This document shows positions 8,548 through 16,832 of a stretch of 64,000 nucleotides of DNA, piece by piece. Below the pieces are notes generated by a model, which ran no database searches, was not told the DNA's origin, and saw only the letters and a program-made list of their open reading frames with translations. Location of the stretch: assembly GCA_902362275.1 (NCBI GenBank), contig CABIWB010000007.1, positions 55,401 to 119,400 of the forward strand, in the 5' to 3' direction. Position 1 is the stretch's first letter; each line of letters starts with the position of its first letter. Source of the DNA: Coriobacteriaceae bacterium. Lineage in GTDB: Bacteria; Actinomycetota; Coriobacteriia; Coriobacteriales; Coriobacteriaceae. Position numbers and translations under genes: made by a program.

Positions 8548-8860
8548 GAGCTCTCCCCATCTTCCAGCACCCAAATCGCATCATTCAGTTGGCTGCGCGA
8601 GAGAAGATGAAGCGGGGCTATGCCCCAAAGCAACGGTATATGGTTCGTTTCATCTGCGTTTTCCGTCGCGAAGCTTAAAAGCTATTATGCGAAACCGCCC
8701 TGTCGATTGCAAGCGACGATGTCGGATTGAAACGGGAAACCTGCTGCTCGTCGGTCTTATGGTCAAAAATAAGTGCGAAGCGGCGATATGGAAAAGGGCC
8801 GAGGCTCAAAGCCCCGACCCTTTATCGCATTGATGATTAACGCTGCGTGTGGATGACAAC
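8548..8860. other. Intergenic region between rho and the acidic protein gene
   Basis: There is no convincing gene. It holds the rho terminator (8792-8823) and, presumably, the promoter of the acidic protein gene, for which I see no strong -35/-10 pair. Confidence 0.5.
8792..8823 (-). terminator. Terminator of rho
   Basis: On the minus strand AAGGGTCGGGGCT pairs with AGCCTCGGCCCTT (one mismatch-type pair) around a 3-base loop and is followed by TTTT. It lies 37 bases behind the rho stop. Confidence 0.8.
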
Positions 8861-11416
8861 CTAGAACGTCTGCTCGTAGTCGCTGTGCTTTTTGGCCGAA
8901 CGTACCAGGAACTCCTGGTTGGTGTTGGTGCCCTTAAGACCCTTGATAAACGACGCCGCCGCGCGCTCGGTGTTGTTCATGCCGGCGAGGATACGACGCA
9001 GGCCAAACACAAACGGGCGCATCTGCTCGTCAACCAGCAGGTCCTCATTGCGCGTACCGGAGGCAACGGGGTCGATAGCCGGGAAGATGCGACGGTCGGC
9101 CAGTTCGCGGTCGAGCTTAAGCTCCATGTTGCCGGTGCCCTTGAACTCCTCAAAGATGACCTCGTCCATCTTGGAACCGGTGTCGATGAGGGCAGAGGCC
9201 AGGATGGTGAGCGAGCCACCGTTCTCGATATTGCGGGCTGCGCCCAGGAAGCGCTTGGGCGGATACAGGGCCGCCGAATCGACGCCGCCCGAAAGGATGC
9301 GGCCCGAGGCGGGCGCCGCCAAGTTGTAGGCGCGGGCAAGACGCGTGATGGAGTCGAGCACCACCACGACGTCGCCACCCAGCTCCACGATGCGCTTGGC
9401 GCGCTCGATGACGAGCTCTGCCACGCGAGTGTGGTTGTCGGCGGGCATATCGAAGGTCGACGCCACAACCTCGCCCTTGATGGAACGCTGCATATCGGTG
9501 ACCTCTTCGGGGCGCTCGTCGACGAGCAGGCAGATGAGGTGCACCTCGGGGTTGTTAATCGAGATAGACTGGCAGATCTTCTTGAGGATCGTGGTCTTGC
9601 CGGCCTTGGGCGGGGACACGATCAGGCCACGCTGACCCTTGCCGATCGGCGACACGATGTCGATGGCGCGACCGGTAATGGAGTCCTTGCCGTGCTCCAT
9701 GCGCAGCGGCTCGTTGGGATAGACCGGGGTGAGGTCGCCGAACTTGGGACGGTTGCGAATCTGCTCGGGATCCAGACCGTTGACGGTCGTGATTTTGGCG
9801 AGGCCGGCGCGCTTGTCGCCACCACGCGAAGGACGCAGCGAGCCCTCGATGACGTCGCCCGTGCGCAGGCGCGCGGAGCGAATGAGGTAGGCAGGGACGA
9901 AGGCGTCGTCGTTGGAATTCATGTAACCGTGGGCATGGATGATGCCGGAGCTGTCCGGACGAATCTGCAGGATACCCTTGATGTCGCGGAAGCCCTCGGC
10001 CTTCGCGGCAGTGGTGTAGATCTCCTCGACGAGCTCGGCCTTCTTCTTGCCGGTCGTCTCGATCTCGAACTCTTTTGCCTTCTCGCGCAGCTCGGCGACC
10101 TTCATGGCAGCGAGCTCCTCACGTGAAAGCGTGGGCTCGGTGGGGGCGGCGTTGCGCTCCTTGTTGCGCTGCTTGCGATCGCGCTGGCGGTTGCGACGGT
10201 CGTTGTTGCGGTCGTCCTTGCGCTCGTTGCGCTCGTCGTTGCGCTTGTGCTGGCGACGGTTGGGACGAGTGCCGTCTTCGGCCTCGGCGGGAGCGGCACC
10301 ATCGGTTGCGGCGGCGTCGGCATTGGCCGCAGCGGCTTCATTGGCCTCGGCGCCAGAATCGACCTGCGCTTCGACATCAGCCTGCTGCTCGGACGTCTTG
10401 GCCTTAGCGGACTTCTTACGACCGCGCTTGGGCTTCTCGGACGCAGGTTGTTCGACGTCCTGGGACTCGGCGGCATCAGCCGATGCATCGGCGGTCGTCT
10501 CGTCGGAATCCTCGGACGTACCCTTCTTGGCGGCCTTAGCCTTGGACGTGCGCTTAACAGCAGTGCGACGGCTGCGACCGGGACGGACGTCGGCGGGCTC
10601 GACATCGGCGGGAGCGACCTCGGAAGTCGTAGCATCCTGGACGGGCGCGTCGGCGGCGGTTGCAGACTCGGCGGTCGCCGCAGCATCCCGAGCGGCGGCG
10701 GCTGCGGCCTTCTCGGCCTCGACGAAGGCCTTGGGCTTGCGACCGCGACGGTGCGGGCGCAAAGCCGGATCGACAACGGGAACTTCGCTGGCCTCGACAG
10801 GCGCAGCGGGCTCAGCGGGCGATGTGCCCTCCCCTGCCGCGGAACGGACCGAAGCCTCGGTGAGCTCGGGGGTTACCTGATCGGCCTTAGCGGCCGTGCG
10901 ACGGCGTGTGCGCGGTACCGGCTTCTCGGTCGGCTGGTCGGCGACAGGGGTCTCGGTGGCGGCAGGCGTCTCGGGCACAGACGGAGCTGCAAGCTCGGTC
11001 AGAGCCGCGGCCTCACGCTCGGCAGCACGACGGCGGGCGCGCACCACCTGAGCCTCGCTAATCTGCGCCAACGCACGTGCCTGCGCGACCTCATCGGAAA
11101 TCGGCGCCGAGGAGTCAGCTGCAACGGTGCGCTTGGCGCGCGTCGTGCGCGTGGTACGGCGCTTGGGCTTGGTGACCTCCTCGCCGTCAGTGGCAGGCTT
11201 GGCCGTGCGGCGCGTGCGCTTGGGCTTTGCCGGAGCAGCTTCCTCACCAGTTGCAGGCACGGCCTTCTCAGCCGCTGCAGGCGTAGGCGTCGAAGCAGCC
11301 TTAGGCGTCTCAGGAGCCGAGGCTTGCGCGGGCGCCGCGACCTGGTCCGACGCAACCGGTGCAGCGGGAGCGGCCTGCGTCGTCGTTATTTCGTTTTCTT
11401 GCTGTTGATCAGACAC
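8861..11416 (-). CDS. rho: Transcription termination factor Rho with long N-terminal extension
   Basis: 851 residues, about twice the E. coli length. The C-terminal 420 residues are canonical. The Rho N-domain (LSREELAAMKVAELREKAKE) is followed by the cold-shock-like RNA-binding domain (GIIHAHGYMNSNDDAFVPAY), the Walker A motif SPPKAGKTTILKK, Walker B DVVVVLDSITRLARAYN, the Q-loop/R-loop region and the terminal GFGLRR-like block. The first ~430 residues are low-complexity, made of Ala/Pro-, Glu/Asp- and Lys/Arg-rich stretches with several KPKR/RRRT patches and a basic Arg/Asn/Asp run (RNNDRRNRQRDRKQRNK). Comparable RNA-binding insertions are known in Rho of Actinobacteria. It is a hexameric RNA helicase that ends transcription at unstructured C-rich RNA. 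Confidence 0.97.
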   Translation of the reverse strand: MSDQQQENEITTTQAAPAAPVASDQVAAPAQASAPETPKAASTPTPAAAEKAVPATGEEAAPAKPKRTRRTAKPATDGEEVTKPKRRTTRTTRAKRTVAADSSAPISDEVAQARALAQISEAQVVRARRRAAEREAAALTELAAPSVPETPAATETPVADQPTEKPVPRTRRRTAAKADQVTPELTEASVRSAAGEGTSPAEPAAPVEASEVPVVDPALRPHRRGRKPKAFVEAEKAAAAAARDAAATAESATAADAPVQDATTSEVAPADVEPADVRPGRSRRTAVKRTSKAKAAKKGTSEDSDETTADASADAAESQDVEQPASEKPKRGRKKSAKAKTSEQQADVEAQVDSGAEANEAAAANADAAATDGAAPAEAEDGTRPNRRQHKRNDERNERKDDRNNDRRNRQRDRKQRNKERNAAPTEPTLSREELAAMKVAELREKAKEFEIETTGKKKAELVEEIYTTAAKAEGFRDIKGILQIRPDSSGIIHAHGYMNSNDDAFVPAYLIRSARLRTGDVIEGSLRPSRGGDKRAGLAKITTVNGLDPEQIRNRPKFGDLTPVYPNEPLRMEHGKDSITGRAIDIVSPIGKGQRGLIVSPPKAGKTTILKKICQSISINNPEVHLICLLVDERPEEVTDMQRSIKGEVVASTFDMPADNHTRVAELVIERAKRIVELGGDVVVVLDSITRLARAYNLAAPASGRILSGGVDSAALYPPKRFLGAARNIENGGSLTILASALIDTGSKMDEVIFEEFKGTGNMELKLDRELADRRIFPAIDPVASGTRNEDLLVDEQMRPFVFGLRRILAGMNNTERAAASFIKGLKGTNTNQEFLVRSAKKHSDYEQTF

Positions 11417-11560
11417 AGTGTTTGCTCAACTTTCTTTTCAAGCCCTGTGATCACATGCTCCCTGCATAAACCTTCAGGGCGGCTAAACAGTCTAGCTCCG
11501 TCAAATACCGACGGACATCATTGATCTGTATCGAGATATTTGCGTCATATACGCAGCGTT

Positions 11561-11588
11561 AGTGTAACACAACCGCCGCCACCTGCAA
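11561..11588 (-). promoter_or_regulatory. Probable rho promoter
   Basis: On the minus strand TTGCAG and TACACT are separated by 16 bases, about 145 bases before the rho start. Short inverted repeats in the leader (CCGTC...GACGG near 11500) may allow autoregulation; that is speculative. Confidence 0.45.
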
Positions 11589-11590
11589 CT

Positions 11591-11690
11591 TAGTCATTGG
11601 GGACGTTCTTAAACGACTAGTCAAAAGGGACACTCTTTGGTTTAACACCCACAAATGACACTCTTTGGTTTAACACCCACAAATCTGACT
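11591..11690. repeat. R2-family repeat and a 28-base tandem duplication
   Basis: TAGTCATTGGGGACGTTCTT and AAACGACTAGTC (11591-11622) match 30913-30944 almost exactly. Directly after, the unit GACACTCTTTGGTTTAACACC plus CACAAAT occurs twice in tandem (about 11629-11684). No gene fits here. Confidence 0.85.
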
Positions 11691-11700
11691 GCCTCCGCCA

Positions 11701-11850
11701 AAACTATGGCGGTTTACTACGATGAATCGCTCAACCGCAACCACTTCGAAACTTGTTGAACTAAAACCGCAGGTAGATGCCTTGCACTTTTTTGCGAAAA
11801 GCCGGCGTGGTTGGAATATCTCAATTCATCGTAGTAAACCGGCATAGTTT
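11701..11850. repeat. Long inverted-repeat element E1
   Basis: 27-base arms (11701-11727 and 11824-11850) are inverted copies with a single mismatch. The 96-base centre contains the 13-base core TAAAACCGCAGGT at about 11762-11774, also present in a second element at 34465-34587 with different arms. I see no protein or transposase. Confidence 0.8.
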
Positions 11851-11893
11851 CGTATTTCCAGCAGTTCCAAATTCGTCAATACGTCGGCGTTTG

Positions 11894-11928
11894 CAAAAAA
11901 GCCCGACCTCCGCAGGAGATCGGGCTTT
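11894..11928 (-). terminator. Terminator of argS
   Basis: On the minus strand AGCCCGATCTCC / GGAGGTCGGGCT forms a stem with a 3-base loop followed by TTTTTT. It lies 46 bases behind the argS stop. Confidence 0.85.
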
Positions 11929-11973
11929 CAAGGCTTAGTTAAACCAAGTCTGTACGGTCAAATGACTCGCAGA

Positions 11974-13827
11974 TTACATCTGCTCGGGCGCGGAAACGCC
12001 AACGAGGGTGAGCACCAGGGCGAGCGTCACGCGAACGGCATCGCAAGCGGCCAGACGAGCGCGCGAAAGCTCGGGGTCGACGGGACGGCCCTCGCTCGGC
12101 AGCACCTGGCAGGCAGCGTAGAAGCTGTGGAAGTCGCCGGCGAGTTCCTCGGCAAAGTGCGTCAGACGGAACGGGGCGCGATCTCGAGCGCAGCTGGCGA
12201 TGAGGTCGGTGAGCTCGTTGAGCTTACGCGAAAGGGCAAGCTCGGTCGGGTCGGTCAGCAGCGAGTAATCGACGTTCTCACCGATGGCCTTGGCGGCGAC
12301 GGCCTTCATGCCCATCTCGTCAGCCTGCTCGGGCGTAACGTCAGCGGCACGACGCAGGATGGAGCACACGCGGGCGTGAGCGTACTGCACGTAGTACACC
12401 GGGTTGGAGTTGTCGCGCTTCTTAACGGCCTCGATATCGAAGTCGACCATCTGGTTGGAGCTCTTGGAGATGAGCGTGTAGCGAGCGGCATCGGAGCCGA
12501 CCTCGTCGACGAGCTCCTGCAGGGTCACCATGGTGCCCTTGCGCTTGGACATACGGACGGGTTTACCGTTGCGCAGCAGGTTGACGAGCTGGCCCAGCAG
12601 AACCTCAAACTTGCCGGGATAGCCAAGAGCGTCGCAGACGCAGCGGACGCGCTCGATGTAGCCGTGGTGGTCGGCGCCCCAGATGTCGATGACGTGATCG
12701 ACGCGCTGGAACTTATCCCAGTGATAGGCAACGTCGGAGGCGAAGTAGGTGTACTCGCCGTCGGACTTGATCAGGACGCGGTCCTTGTCGTCGCCCAGGT
12801 CGGTGGAGCGGAACCACAGGGCGCCGTCCTTGGTGTAGAGGTAGCCCATCTTGTCGAGCTTCTCAAAAGCGCGGTCGACGGCGGAGGTGCCGGCGGTCTC
12901 GCCCTCGGTGTCCTTCACATACAGCGAGCGCTCGGAGAACCAACGATCGAAGTCGCAGTTAACGGCATGGCAAAGGTCGCGCATGTTGTCGACCATCTTT
13001 ACGTAGCCGCGCTCGCGGAAGCTCTCCATGCGCTCCTGAGGATCGGCGTCGACCCACTTATCGCCGTCGGTGCGCCAGAACTCGGCAGCCTCGTCGATGA
13101 TGTAGTCGCCGCCGTAGGAGTCCTTGCCCAGAGTCTCGGCAAAGTTGTCCTGATACGGATGGGTCTCGGGATGCTCGTCGTTCTCATCGGCAACGAAGGC
13201 GTCGCGGTCGGCGATCAGCAGCTTGTGAGCCTCGTCGATATCAACGCCCTGCTTGGCGATGATGTCGGCAAGCTGCATATAGCGCGTGCTGATGGAGTTG
13301 CCGAAGGTGTTCATCTGAGAGCCGTGGTCGTTGATGTAGAACTCACGCTGGATGTCGTAACCGGCATGGTCCATAACGCGGCAGAGGGAGTCGCCCAGAG
13401 CGGCCCAGCGGCCATGGCCGATGTGCATGGGGCCGACGGGGTTGGCGGAGACGAACTCGACCTGGGTCTTCAGGCCGCCGCCGACGTTGGACTTAGCGAA
13501 GTCCATGCCCTTCTCGCGGGCCTCGCCAAAGATGGCGTTCTTGACGGCAACGGAGAGGTAGAAGTTGATGAAGCCAGGACCGGCGATCTCGACCTTCTCG
13601 ATCGCGGGATCCTCGGGCATATGGGCAACGACAGCCTCGGCGATCTTGCGCGGGGCACAGTGAGCCAGCTTGGCGGACTTCAGGGCCATGGTGGAGGTCC
13701 ACTCGCCATGAGAAGTGTCAGCCGGTCGCTCGATGGCGCAATCGTCAAGTTCAAATGCGGAAAGGTCGCCGGCCTCCTGGGCCGCAGCAAGCGCAGCGCG
13801 TACCAGCTCTTCAATCTTCTCGGGCAT
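11974..13827 (-). CDS. argS: Arginyl-tRNA synthetase
   Basis: 617 residues; start at 13827, preceded by AAGGAGG. This class I synthetase shows the HIGH signature (NPVGPMHIGHGRWAALGDS) and a KMSKS-type loop (VRMSKRKGTMVTLQEL), the latter retained although many ArgRS have degenerate versions. The N-terminal Add-1 domain (residues ~1-110) and C-terminal anticodon-binding DALR domain (YAHARVCSILRRA and onward, ending LTLVGVSAPEQM) are complete. It charges tRNA-Arg with arginine using ATP. It is a single gene with its own terminator; the upstream 340 bases contain no gene. Confidence 0.97.
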   Translation of the reverse strand: MPEKIEELVRAALAAAQEAGDLSAFELDDCAIERPADTSHGEWTSTMALKSAKLAHCAPRKIAEAVVAHMPEDPAIEKVEIAGPGFINFYLSVAVKNAIFGEAREKGMDFAKSNVGGGLKTQVEFVSANPVGPMHIGHGRWAALGDSLCRVMDHAGYDIQREFYINDHGSQMNTFGNSISTRYMQLADIIAKQGVDIDEAHKLLIADRDAFVADENDEHPETHPYQDNFAETLGKDSYGGDYIIDEAAEFWRTDGDKWVDADPQERMESFRERGYVKMVDNMRDLCHAVNCDFDRWFSERSLYVKDTEGETAGTSAVDRAFEKLDKMGYLYTKDGALWFRSTDLGDDKDRVLIKSDGEYTYFASDVAYHWDKFQRVDHVIDIWGADHHGYIERVRCVCDALGYPGKFEVLLGQLVNLLRNGKPVRMSKRKGTMVTLQELVDEVGSDAARYTLISKSSNQMVDFDIEAVKKRDNSNPVYYVQYAHARVCSILRRAADVTPEQADEMGMKAVAAKAIGENVDYSLLTDPTELALSRKLNELTDLIASCARDRAPFRLTHFAEELAGDFHSFYAACQVLPSEGRPVDPELSRARLAACDAVRVTLALVLTLVGVSAPEQM

Positions 13828-14169
13828 AGGTCCTCCTTGTGTTAAAGCCCCCGAGCTCTTGGTCACTCGTAGGGCAAAAGCCAGAGTTTGTAGCACTCTA
13901 TCACAAGCGGTAGCTACTGTCGCAGGGTAAAGCTAATAGATATTGCATATGCACAAAATTGGCTACAGCTTGTATGGAGTCACTCAAAGATGCCAGTCTG
14001 CCTGCAAATTATGCACGCGTTGAAAATGCATAAAGGTGTAAATGAGCTGCGTCTGTTATCGAATACTCTTACCTATCAGAGTTGTGTGCTTTTCCTGCAT
14101 AAAGTAATGGTTTGCGCACGTCAGCGTGGTATTCTTATCATACGTAAATTCGTATAAGTTGGAGGTAGC
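13828..14169. other. Divergent intergenic region between argS and the carD-like gene
   Basis: No gene seen. AT-rich compared with its surroundings. It holds the promoters of both genes; the clearest operator-like site is at 14140-14155. Confidence 0.5.
14131..14155 (+). promoter_or_regulatory. Promoter/operator region of the carD-like gene
   Basis: TATTCT and TATCAT are possible -10 elements. They run into the inverted repeat ATACG-TAAATT-CGTAT, 15 bases before the start codon. Its position suggests a repressor site over the transcription start; the binding protein is unknown. Confidence 0.35.
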
Positions 14170-14655
14170 ATGTTCTCAATCGGTCAACACGTCATTCATC
14201 CGGGTCAGGGAGTCTGCACCGTCGTCGGTTTTAGGGACGACACACCGCAGCCCATGCTGCTGCTCGAGACCAAGCAGGGACATGCGCAGACGATCCTCAT
14301 GTACCCCGTGGCGCAGGCCGACCGTTTGCACGCCGCCATCTCTCAACAAGATGCCGAGCACCTGCTGAGCCATTACGACGAGCTGGAGTGCGACACCTTT
14401 ACCGAGCGGAACAGCTCACTTGAGGAGACGCACTTTAAGCAGCAGCTCAAGCTGGGTGCGCCCGAGACGGTCCGCGTGGCAAAGACCATGATGCACCGCA
14501 TTCGCCAGGCCGAGGAAGCTGATAAAAAGCCCAGCTCCTACTACATGCGCGTACTCAAGGAAGCCAAGCGCCGCTCCATCGAGGAGTTCGCTGTGGCCCT
14601 TGGCGTCACCGAGGAGGCCGCCGAAGCTCGCCTAGCCCAAGCCGCCCTCAACTAA
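14170..14655 (+). CDS. CarD/CdnL-type RNA polymerase-binding regulator
   Basis: 161 residues with a GGAGG site six bases before the ATG. The N-terminal ~60 residues (FSIGQHVIHPGQGVCTVVGF, then MYPVAQADRLH) fit the CarD/TRCF RNA polymerase interaction domain. The C-terminal ~90 residues are helical and basic (KTMMHRIRQAEEADKKPSSY, YYMRVLKEAKRRSIEEFAVAL), as in CdnL proteins that hold the upstream edge of the transcription bubble. CarD proteins bind the RNAP beta subunit and stabilise open complexes, often at rRNA promoters. The pairing is by domain pattern; it is shorter between the halves than in mycobacterial CarD. A repeat hairpin (R1) follows. Confidence 0.85.
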   Translation: MFSIGQHVIHPGQGVCTVVGFRDDTPQPMLLLETKQGHAQTILMYPVAQADRLHAAISQQDAEHLLSHYDELECDTFTERNSSLEETHFKQQLKLGAPETVRVAKTMMHRIRQAEEADKKPSSYYMRVLKEAKRRSIEEFAVALGVTEEAAEARLAQAALN

Positions 14656-14667
14656 CCCATCCGCGCC

Positions 14668-14709
14668 AAAAACCACCATAAAGGGGGCAGGCACCTTTGT
14701 GGTGGTTTT
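14668..14709. repeat. R1 hairpin repeat, copy a
   Basis: AAAAACCACCATAAAGG, a short GC-rich loop, then CCTTTGTGGTGGTTTT form a long near-perfect stem ending in T on one strand and A on the other. It sits 13 bases behind the carD-like gene and would act as its terminator. Confidence 0.85.
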
Positions 14710-14763
14710 CTTGTTCTAGTAGTATTCATTCTTATCGATACCCACGAGCACAAGGAGTCTCTT

Positions 14764-15363
14764 ATGGCAGAGCCGCTTACCGCCGGAATCACCCGCGACC
14801 GTGCGTTCGAACTGCTCAACGAGCACAACAAGGACCCGTTCCACATCACCCATGGCGAGACGGTCGAGGGCACTATGCGCTACTTTGCGCGCGAGTTCGA
14901 CCCCGAGAACGAGGAGTTTTGGGGCATCGTCGGTCTGCTGCACGACCTGGATTGGGAGGAGCATGAGGACGACCCCATGAACCACACCATCTATGCTGCC
15001 GAGATTCTTGAGGGAGAAGGTGCGTCTCCCGAGCTCATTCGCGCCATCCAGACGCACACGTCCGACTTCAACACCTCGCTGCCTAAGCCCGAGCTGCAGA
15101 TGGAAAAGATCCTGTTTGCCTGCGATGAGCTCACCGGCCTGATCGGCGCTGCGGTCATCATGCGCCCGAGCAAGAGCGTTATGGACTTTACGACCAAGTC
15201 GCTCAAGAAAAAGTTCAAGGACAAGCACTTTGCCGCCGGCTGCTCGCGCGACGTGATTTCGCAGGGCGCCGAGATGTTGGGCTGGGAGCTCCCCGAGCTC
15301 TTTGACCGCACCATCGCGGCCATGCAGTCCTTCGCCCCCGACCGCGATACCTTCCAGGCCTAA
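14764..15363 (+). CDS. HD-domain hydrolase
   Basis: 199 residues; ATG at 14764 after AAGGAGTC. An HD domain is visible: THGETVEGTMR (first His), GLLHDLDWEEH (HD pair), IQTHTSD (third His) and CDELTGLIGAAVIMRPSK (distal Asp). This metal-binding set is found in small stand-alone HD proteins of anaerobes that hydrolyse phosphoester bonds of nucleotides or are uncharacterised. The specific substrate is unknown. An R1 hairpin 15 bases behind the stop separates it from the convergent proA gene. Confidence 0.8.
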   Translation: MAEPLTAGITRDRAFELLNEHNKDPFHITHGETVEGTMRYFAREFDPENEEFWGIVGLLHDLDWEEHEDDPMNHTIYAAEILEGEGASPELIRAIQTHTSDFNTSLPKPELQMEKILFACDELTGLIGAAVIMRPSKSVMDFTTKSLKKKFKDKHFAAGCSRDVISQGAEMLGWELPELFDRTIAAMQSFAPDRDTFQA

Positions 15364-15378
15364 CCGCCCACGCCACCT

Positions 15379-15420
15379 AAAACCACCACAAAGGGGACAG
15401 GCACCTTTGTGGTGGTTTTT
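15379..15420. repeat. R1 hairpin repeat, copy b
   Basis: AAAACCACCACAAAGG / CCTTTGTGGTGGTTTT stem with a 9-base loop, placed between the convergent HD-domain and proA genes, where a bidirectional terminator is expected. Confidence 0.9.
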
Positions 15421-15433
15421 GTTTGCGCGGGCG

Positions 15434-16720
15434 TTAGGGGCGGACCTGGCCGGTGCCTCGGAGCTTGTATTTGTAAGTGGTGAGGGCCTCGGCGGCGAAG
15501 GGGCCGCGGGCGTGGAGCTTTTGGGTCGAGATGCCGATCTCGGCGCCCAGGCCAAACTCGCCGCCGTCGGTGAAGCGCGTGCTGGCGTTGGCGTACACGG
15601 CCGAGGCATCGACCGCATCTAGGAAGCGCTCGCAAGCATCCGTGTCCTCGGCAACGATGGCCTCGGAGTGCATCGTGCCGTAGCGGTTGATGTGTGCGAT
15701 GGCCTCGTCCTCGCTTGCCACGACCTTCACGCTCATCTCGAGCGCCAGGTACTCGCGACCCCAGTCCTCCTCAGTCGCGGCGACGTAGTCATCACCCTCG
15801 GCAAGCCCGGCATCGGCGCATGCGGCGCAGGTTGCCTCGTCGCCGTGCATGAGCACGCCGTGGTCATGCAGCACGGCCACGACTGCGGGCAAAAACGCAT
15901 CGGCCACAGCACGGTCGACCAGCAGCGACTCGGCGGCATTGCACACGCCTACGCGCTGGGTCTTGGCATTAACGATAATGTTGAGCGCCTTATCAAAGTC
16001 GGCGGATTCATGCACGTAGATGTGGCAGTTGCCCGTGCCCGTCTCGATCACCGGCACAAGCGACTCGCGCACGCAGCGCTGGATCAGGCCTGCGCCGCCG
16101 CGCGGAATGAGTACGTCGACAATACCGCGGAGCTTCATGAGCTCGCCAGTGGCCTCGCGGTCGGTGGACTCGATCATCGACACGGCCTCGCGCGGGAAGC
16201 CCTTGGCCTCGAGCGCATCGGCCAGCAGCTCGGCGATCATGGCACACGAGTGATAGGCCAGCGAGCCGCCGCGCAGAATGCAGGCGTTGCCGGTGCGGAT
16301 GCAGATGCCCGCGGCGTCGGCCGTCACGTTGGGGCGCGCCTCGTAGACCATAGCGACCAGGCCCAGCGGCACACTCACACGGGTCAGGTCCACGCCGCTT
16401 GCAAGCACGCGGTGGTCGAGCACGCGGCCCACGGGATCGGGCAGCTCGGCGAGCTTTTCCAGGCCGGCGGCCATGCCCTCGACGCGCTCGGGCGTCAGCA
16501 GCAGGCGATCGAGCAGTCCGGCCGAGGTACCCGCATCGCGCGCAGCGGACATATCGAGCTCGTTGGCGGCGACGATGGAGTCGACACCGTTGCGCAGTGC
16601 TGCGGCCATGGCGCGCACGGCCTCCTGGCGCTGCTCATCGCTCGCCGTGGCAAACGAGGCCGATGCTGCCTTGGCGGCAACGGCAAGATCGTGGACATAC
16701 GTGGCTATATCGACCGACAT
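15434..16720 (-). CDS. proA: Glutamate-5-semialdehyde dehydrogenase
   Basis: 428 residues of the aldehyde dehydrogenase superfamily. Markers of ProA: YEARPNVTADAAGICIRTGN, AILRGGSLAYHS-like substrate loop, LIPRGGAGLIQ, the stretch ETGTGNCHIYVHESAD, and the catalytic cysteine in KTQRVGVCNAAESLLV. It reduces L-glutamyl-5-phosphate with NADPH, the second step of proline synthesis. Its usual partner proB lies 1.6 kb away on the same strand but is separated by an oppositely directed peptidase gene, so proA must have its own promoter in the 112-base divergent gap at 16721-16832. Confidence 0.96.
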   Translation of the reverse strand: MSVDIATYVHDLAVAAKAASASFATASDEQRQEAVRAMAAALRNGVDSIVAANELDMSAARDAGTSAGLLDRLLLTPERVEGMAAGLEKLAELPDPVGRVLDHRVLASGVDLTRVSVPLGLVAMVYEARPNVTADAAGICIRTGNACILRGGSLAYHSCAMIAELLADALEAKGFPREAVSMIESTDREATGELMKLRGIVDVLIPRGGAGLIQRCVRESLVPVIETGTGNCHIYVHESADFDKALNIIVNAKTQRVGVCNAAESLLVDRAVADAFLPAVVAVLHDHGVLMHGDEATCAACADAGLAEGDDYVAATEEDWGREYLALEMSVKVVASEDEAIAHINRYGTMHSEAIVAEDTDACERFLDAVDASAVYANASTRFTDGGEFGLGAEIGISTQKLHARGPFAAEALTTYKYKLRGTGQVRP

Positions 16721-16832
16721 GGGCGGCCCTTTCTCCTAGAAGTTTGCAACCATGGTAGCCGATTTGCGCATGTCCTCGCCCGCGGCGGTAGAATTGGTCA
16801 ACCCGAAACACCGCAACGAACGGAAGACTCAC

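Noticed and set aside
7378..8610. A 410-codon open frame on the plus strand opposite the acidic protein gene
   Set aside because: Composition is a shadow of the GC-rich minus-strand gene (Arg/Gly-rich, no domain); the minus-strand frame has a ribosome site, membrane segments and codon bias.
8849..11524. Long plus-strand frames opposite rho
   Set aside because: Rho is unmistakable on the minus strand; the opposite frames are low-complexity and lack ribosome sites or domains.
11625..11690. Tandem repeat considered as a CRISPR array
   Set aside because: Only two directly abutting units without spacers and no cas genes in the window.
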